Positions 3,360 to 5,299 of a stretch of 5,299 bases of DNA are shown here, one piece after another; within the stretch, counting starts at the first letter, position 1; every line of letters starts with the position of its first letter. The notes under the pieces are model-generated. The model was not told the origin of the DNA. It was given only the letters and a program-made list of their open reading frames with translations, and made no database searches. A program made the translations under genes and the position numbers. Origin of the DNA: Methylocystaceae bacterium (GTDB taxonomy: Bacteria > Pseudomonadota > Alphaproteobacteria > Rhizobiales > Beijerinckiaceae); NCBI GenBank assembly GCA_003152255.1, contig PLZT01000577.1, positions 1-5,299 of the forward strand, in the 5' to 3' direction.

Positions 3360-5299
3360 TCATTCGCTCATTTGTTGTCCAAGATCGTCGGCCGGAGTAT
3401 CGACGAAGCGCACCGTTCCGATCGAGAGCCGACCCGACTCCCGGTCCAGCGCAACGCGTAAATCCTCGCGGGCGTCTGATTTGCTTGCCGCCGCTTCCAC
3501 AAGCTGCCCTGCCCTACGCCCGACGTCATCGAATTCCGCGATTTGTGCCGCAATCGCTTCATTGACCCGGACCGCCGGATCGCCCGCCCGCACGACTTCC
3601 GCCGCCGCTCCACCAACGAACGAATTGTCGTTGACCGACGTTGGCGGCGCCGGCGGCGGCGGCGGCGCCCCGGCTTCCCTTGGCCCCACGATGGTCGCCA
3701 CCACAGGTTCGGCGGCGACCGTGGCCACCACATCCGGCGCGGCGTTTTGTGCGAGCGCCGCCGCATGTTCCGCGCGGTCATTATTCAACGCCCGACGCGC
3801 GGCCATAATTTCAGCGCGCAGCTTTTGCGTCAGCGCTTCCATACCGCCCCGCTTTATCCGGGCAAAGAACCCGCTTCGACGCGGGCGGAGATCGCCAAAC
3901 CACTCCGGCGTTTGCCGCAGCTCACTACAAAGGCGGGCGATTTCTTGATTGCTTGCATGATTCATCGCGAGGAGGAACGCCGCTTCGAAGCGCTTGGTGT
4001 CCACAAAGGTCGCCGACGCTGCTCTTAAAACTTTCGCGCGCGAAGACTCATGTTTCGATGTTGGCGAGTCTTGCGGCGCCGTGTTTTCACGTGACGCCTC
4101 GATCGACGCCGCCGCCGCTTGCCGCTGCGCTGTCACTCCCGCCGCCGGCATGTTCACCGTTGGAATGTGCAAATGAGATTTGAACGCATTGGTGGCGACC
4201 GTTCGCGCTTTGAACGCCCTGTCCGTGAAAAAATGCGCCTTATCGAGCACGGCCCCGAACTGCCCGCGCACCAGCAACAGAGACTTCTTTTCATGGAACC
4301 GTCGCAGCGCATCGGGCAAAAACAACGGTTCCAGCTCCCATCGTCCTTGCGTCGATTTGCTTCCGCGCCCGACGCCGCCGGCGCCAAACCCTGTGCCGAT
4401 CGACGTTCCCCACCCCTCGCGCAAAATATAGTGCTTCCCGACGTCCTGAGACGCCGCAAGCGCCGTGGTTTCGTCGCCTATGCCGATGAACAATTTAACG
4501 TCCATGTTTCCCATCAGCATTTCACGGGTGGGCCGGCCGTATTTGACGTCGAGCTGCGTCAACCCTTGCGCGATCATCGCGATTTGAAAACCATAGCCCG
4601 CAACCAGCGGCGCTCGGTCGACAATTTCCGGCATCCGTCCGAACTGGTAAAATTCGTCGAGCATGAGAAGCAATTTGTATGGCTCATCGGCCCCAGGAAG
4701 CTCTTTGAGCAACACGTCATGCACCTGTTGAATAAGCAGGCGCACCACCGCTTCGACGGTTCCGAAGTTGCCGATCGGCGTTCCAATCAGCAGCGTAAAT
4801 GGCTTGCGGCGCAGATCGGCGATGCAAAAATCGCTCTTGCTCGTTGCAACATCGACAAGCGCATTGTTCCAGGGGTCCAGCGCCGTTGTAATATGCGACT
4901 CGAATGAGGCGCGCTGCTTCTCGTCGCGCCCAAGATGCTGGCTGAATTTGTCGAACACAAATTCGTTCAGAGCAGGCTCATCGGCAAGAATGTCGTGCAT
5001 CAGAGCAGCCAGACTTCGGCCCCGGCTAAACAATTTCAGCGCCGACTTGATCGTGCGCTTTCCCTCCATCGTCTCACTGTCGAGAACGTAGCCGAGCAGG
5101 CCGGCGAATAGTCCGCGCGCCGTTTCCGCCCAATAGGAGTCGCCCGACGCCGGGGCCGAAATCAGACTTCTCGCGATGTTCGTGACATCGGTCGCCCGCG
5201 ACGGCCACGGCGCCACGAGATCGAGCGGGTTCCAGCAGTGCGAGTTTTCCGAGCCGGGGGAAAACAGAAAGACGTCCTGCCCCATCGCCGCGCGCGCCG
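3360..5299 (-). CDS. traG: VirD4/TraG-family type IV secretion coupling protein, 5' end beyond window
   Basis: The frame is open from the window edge to a TGA at 3362-3360. An ATG at 5285 exists, but codons before it are also open (ARAA), and the peptide from there (GQDVFLFSPGSENSHCWNPLDLV) matches the segment that follows Walker A in this family. The true start, membrane anchor and Walker A motif therefore lie to the right. Numbering from the 5285 Met: Walker B LLLMLDE at 206-211, the AQGLTQLDVKYG motif at 239-250, VKLFIGIGDETTALAASQDVGK at 263-284, and the core end LLLVRGQFGAVLDKAHFFTDRAFKAR to about 361. The family is a hexameric inner-membrane ATPase that brings relaxase-DNA or protein substrates to the type IV channel. 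After the core comes a tail of about 280 residues, alanine-rich, with PPPPPAPP at 541-548. A glycine-rich insert lies at 299-308. The final stop is followed at once by a hairpin. Confidence 0.9.
   Translation of the reverse strand, partial: ARAAMGQDVFLFSPGSENSHCWNPLDLVAPWPSRATDVTNIARSLISAPASGDSYWAETARGLFAGLLGYVLDSETMEGKRTIKSALKLFSRGRSLAALMHDILADEPALNEFVFDKFSQHLGRDEKQRASFESHITTALDPWNNALVDVATSKSDFCIADLRRKPFTLLIGTPIGNFGTVEAVVRLLIQQVHDVLLKELPGADEPYKLLLMLDEFYQFGRMPEIVDRAPLVAGYGFQIAMIAQGLTQLDVKYGRPTREMLMGNMDVKLFIGIGDETTALAASQDVGKHYILREGWGTSIGTGFGAGGVGRGSKSTQGRWELEPLFLPDALRRFHEKKSLLLVRGQFGAVLDKAHFFTDRAFKARTVATNAFKSHLHIPTVNMPAAGVTAQRQAAAASIEASRENTAPQDSPTSKHESSRAKVLRAASATFVDTKRFEAAFLLAMNHASNQEIARLCSELRQTPEWFGDLRPRRSGFFARIKRGGMEALTQKLRAEIMAARRALNNDRAEHAAALAQNAAPDVVATVAAEPVVATIVGPREAGAPPPPPAPPTSVNDNSFVGGAAAEVVRAGDPAVRVNEAIAAQIAEFDDVGRRAGQLVEAAASKSDAREDLRVALDRESGRLSIGTVRFVDTPADDLGQQMSE

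Noticed and set aside
3643..3667. A GGC/GCC-rich run resembling a simple repeat or binding site.
   Set aside because: It encodes the PPPPPAPP hinge of the coupling protein, which explains it fully.
3298..3948. A 216-codon + strand frame opposite the coupling-protein tail.
   Set aside because: It is Ser/Ala/Arg-rich, mirrors the alanine-rich minus-strand tail and has no recognisable domain, so it is a shadow frame.
4119..4907. A 262-codon + strand frame.
   Set aside because: It lies opposite the conserved VirD4/TraG core, whose motifs are clear on the minus strand, and is rich in Arg/His/Gln with no family features.

Overview
The window looks like accessory DNA from a GC-rich proteobacterium, most likely an alphaproteobacterium. 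The reasons are the strong G/C preference at third codon positions, the style of the VirD4/TraG-type coupling protein, and the IS1595-type transposase end. I cannot name a genus; the Hyphomicrobiales, including methanotroph-type relatives, would fit but this is inference. A conjugation gene, an insertion-sequence end and an orphan antitoxin-like gene together suggest a plasmid or an integrated conjugative element.

Layout, left to right. Positions 1-177 (+) are the last 58 codons of an IS1595-family transposase, cut by the window edge. Every other gene I support is on the minus strand. A small single-helix membrane protein (137-367) runs into the transposase end, and its last residues seem to be IS-derived. 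After a stretch holding an 11-bp inverted repeat comes a BrnA-type antitoxin-like gene with no BrnT partner (662-904). About 420 bases without a convincing gene follow (905-1326), holding a nested dyad symmetry. Next is a 317-residue alpha/beta hydrolase with a Tat-like export signal and an Asp nucleophile, of the epoxide hydrolase/haloacetate dehalogenase kind (1327-2280). A doubtful small membrane ORF (2372-2608), a DUF167/YggU-family protein (2638-2997, start uncertain) and a doubtful 37-codon ORF (3108-3221) come next. The right end is the type IV secretion coupling protein (3360-5299). It is open through the window edge, so its N-terminus and Walker A motif lie outside, and it carries a long alanine-rich tail with a proline run.

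How the genes work together: the coupling protein would feed DNA-protein substrates into a conjugation or type IV secretion channel encoded to the right. The DUF167 protein and the small ORF lie downstream of it on the same strand, after a strong hairpin, and could be co-transcribed. The hydrolase and antitoxin-like gene look like cargo or maintenance genes. I see no CRISPR array, tRNA or rRNA, and no clearly new multi-gene system. The points most worth checking are the coupling protein's tail, the unpaired BrnA, the exported dehalogenase-like hydrolase, and the unexplained reading frame downstream of the coupling protein.
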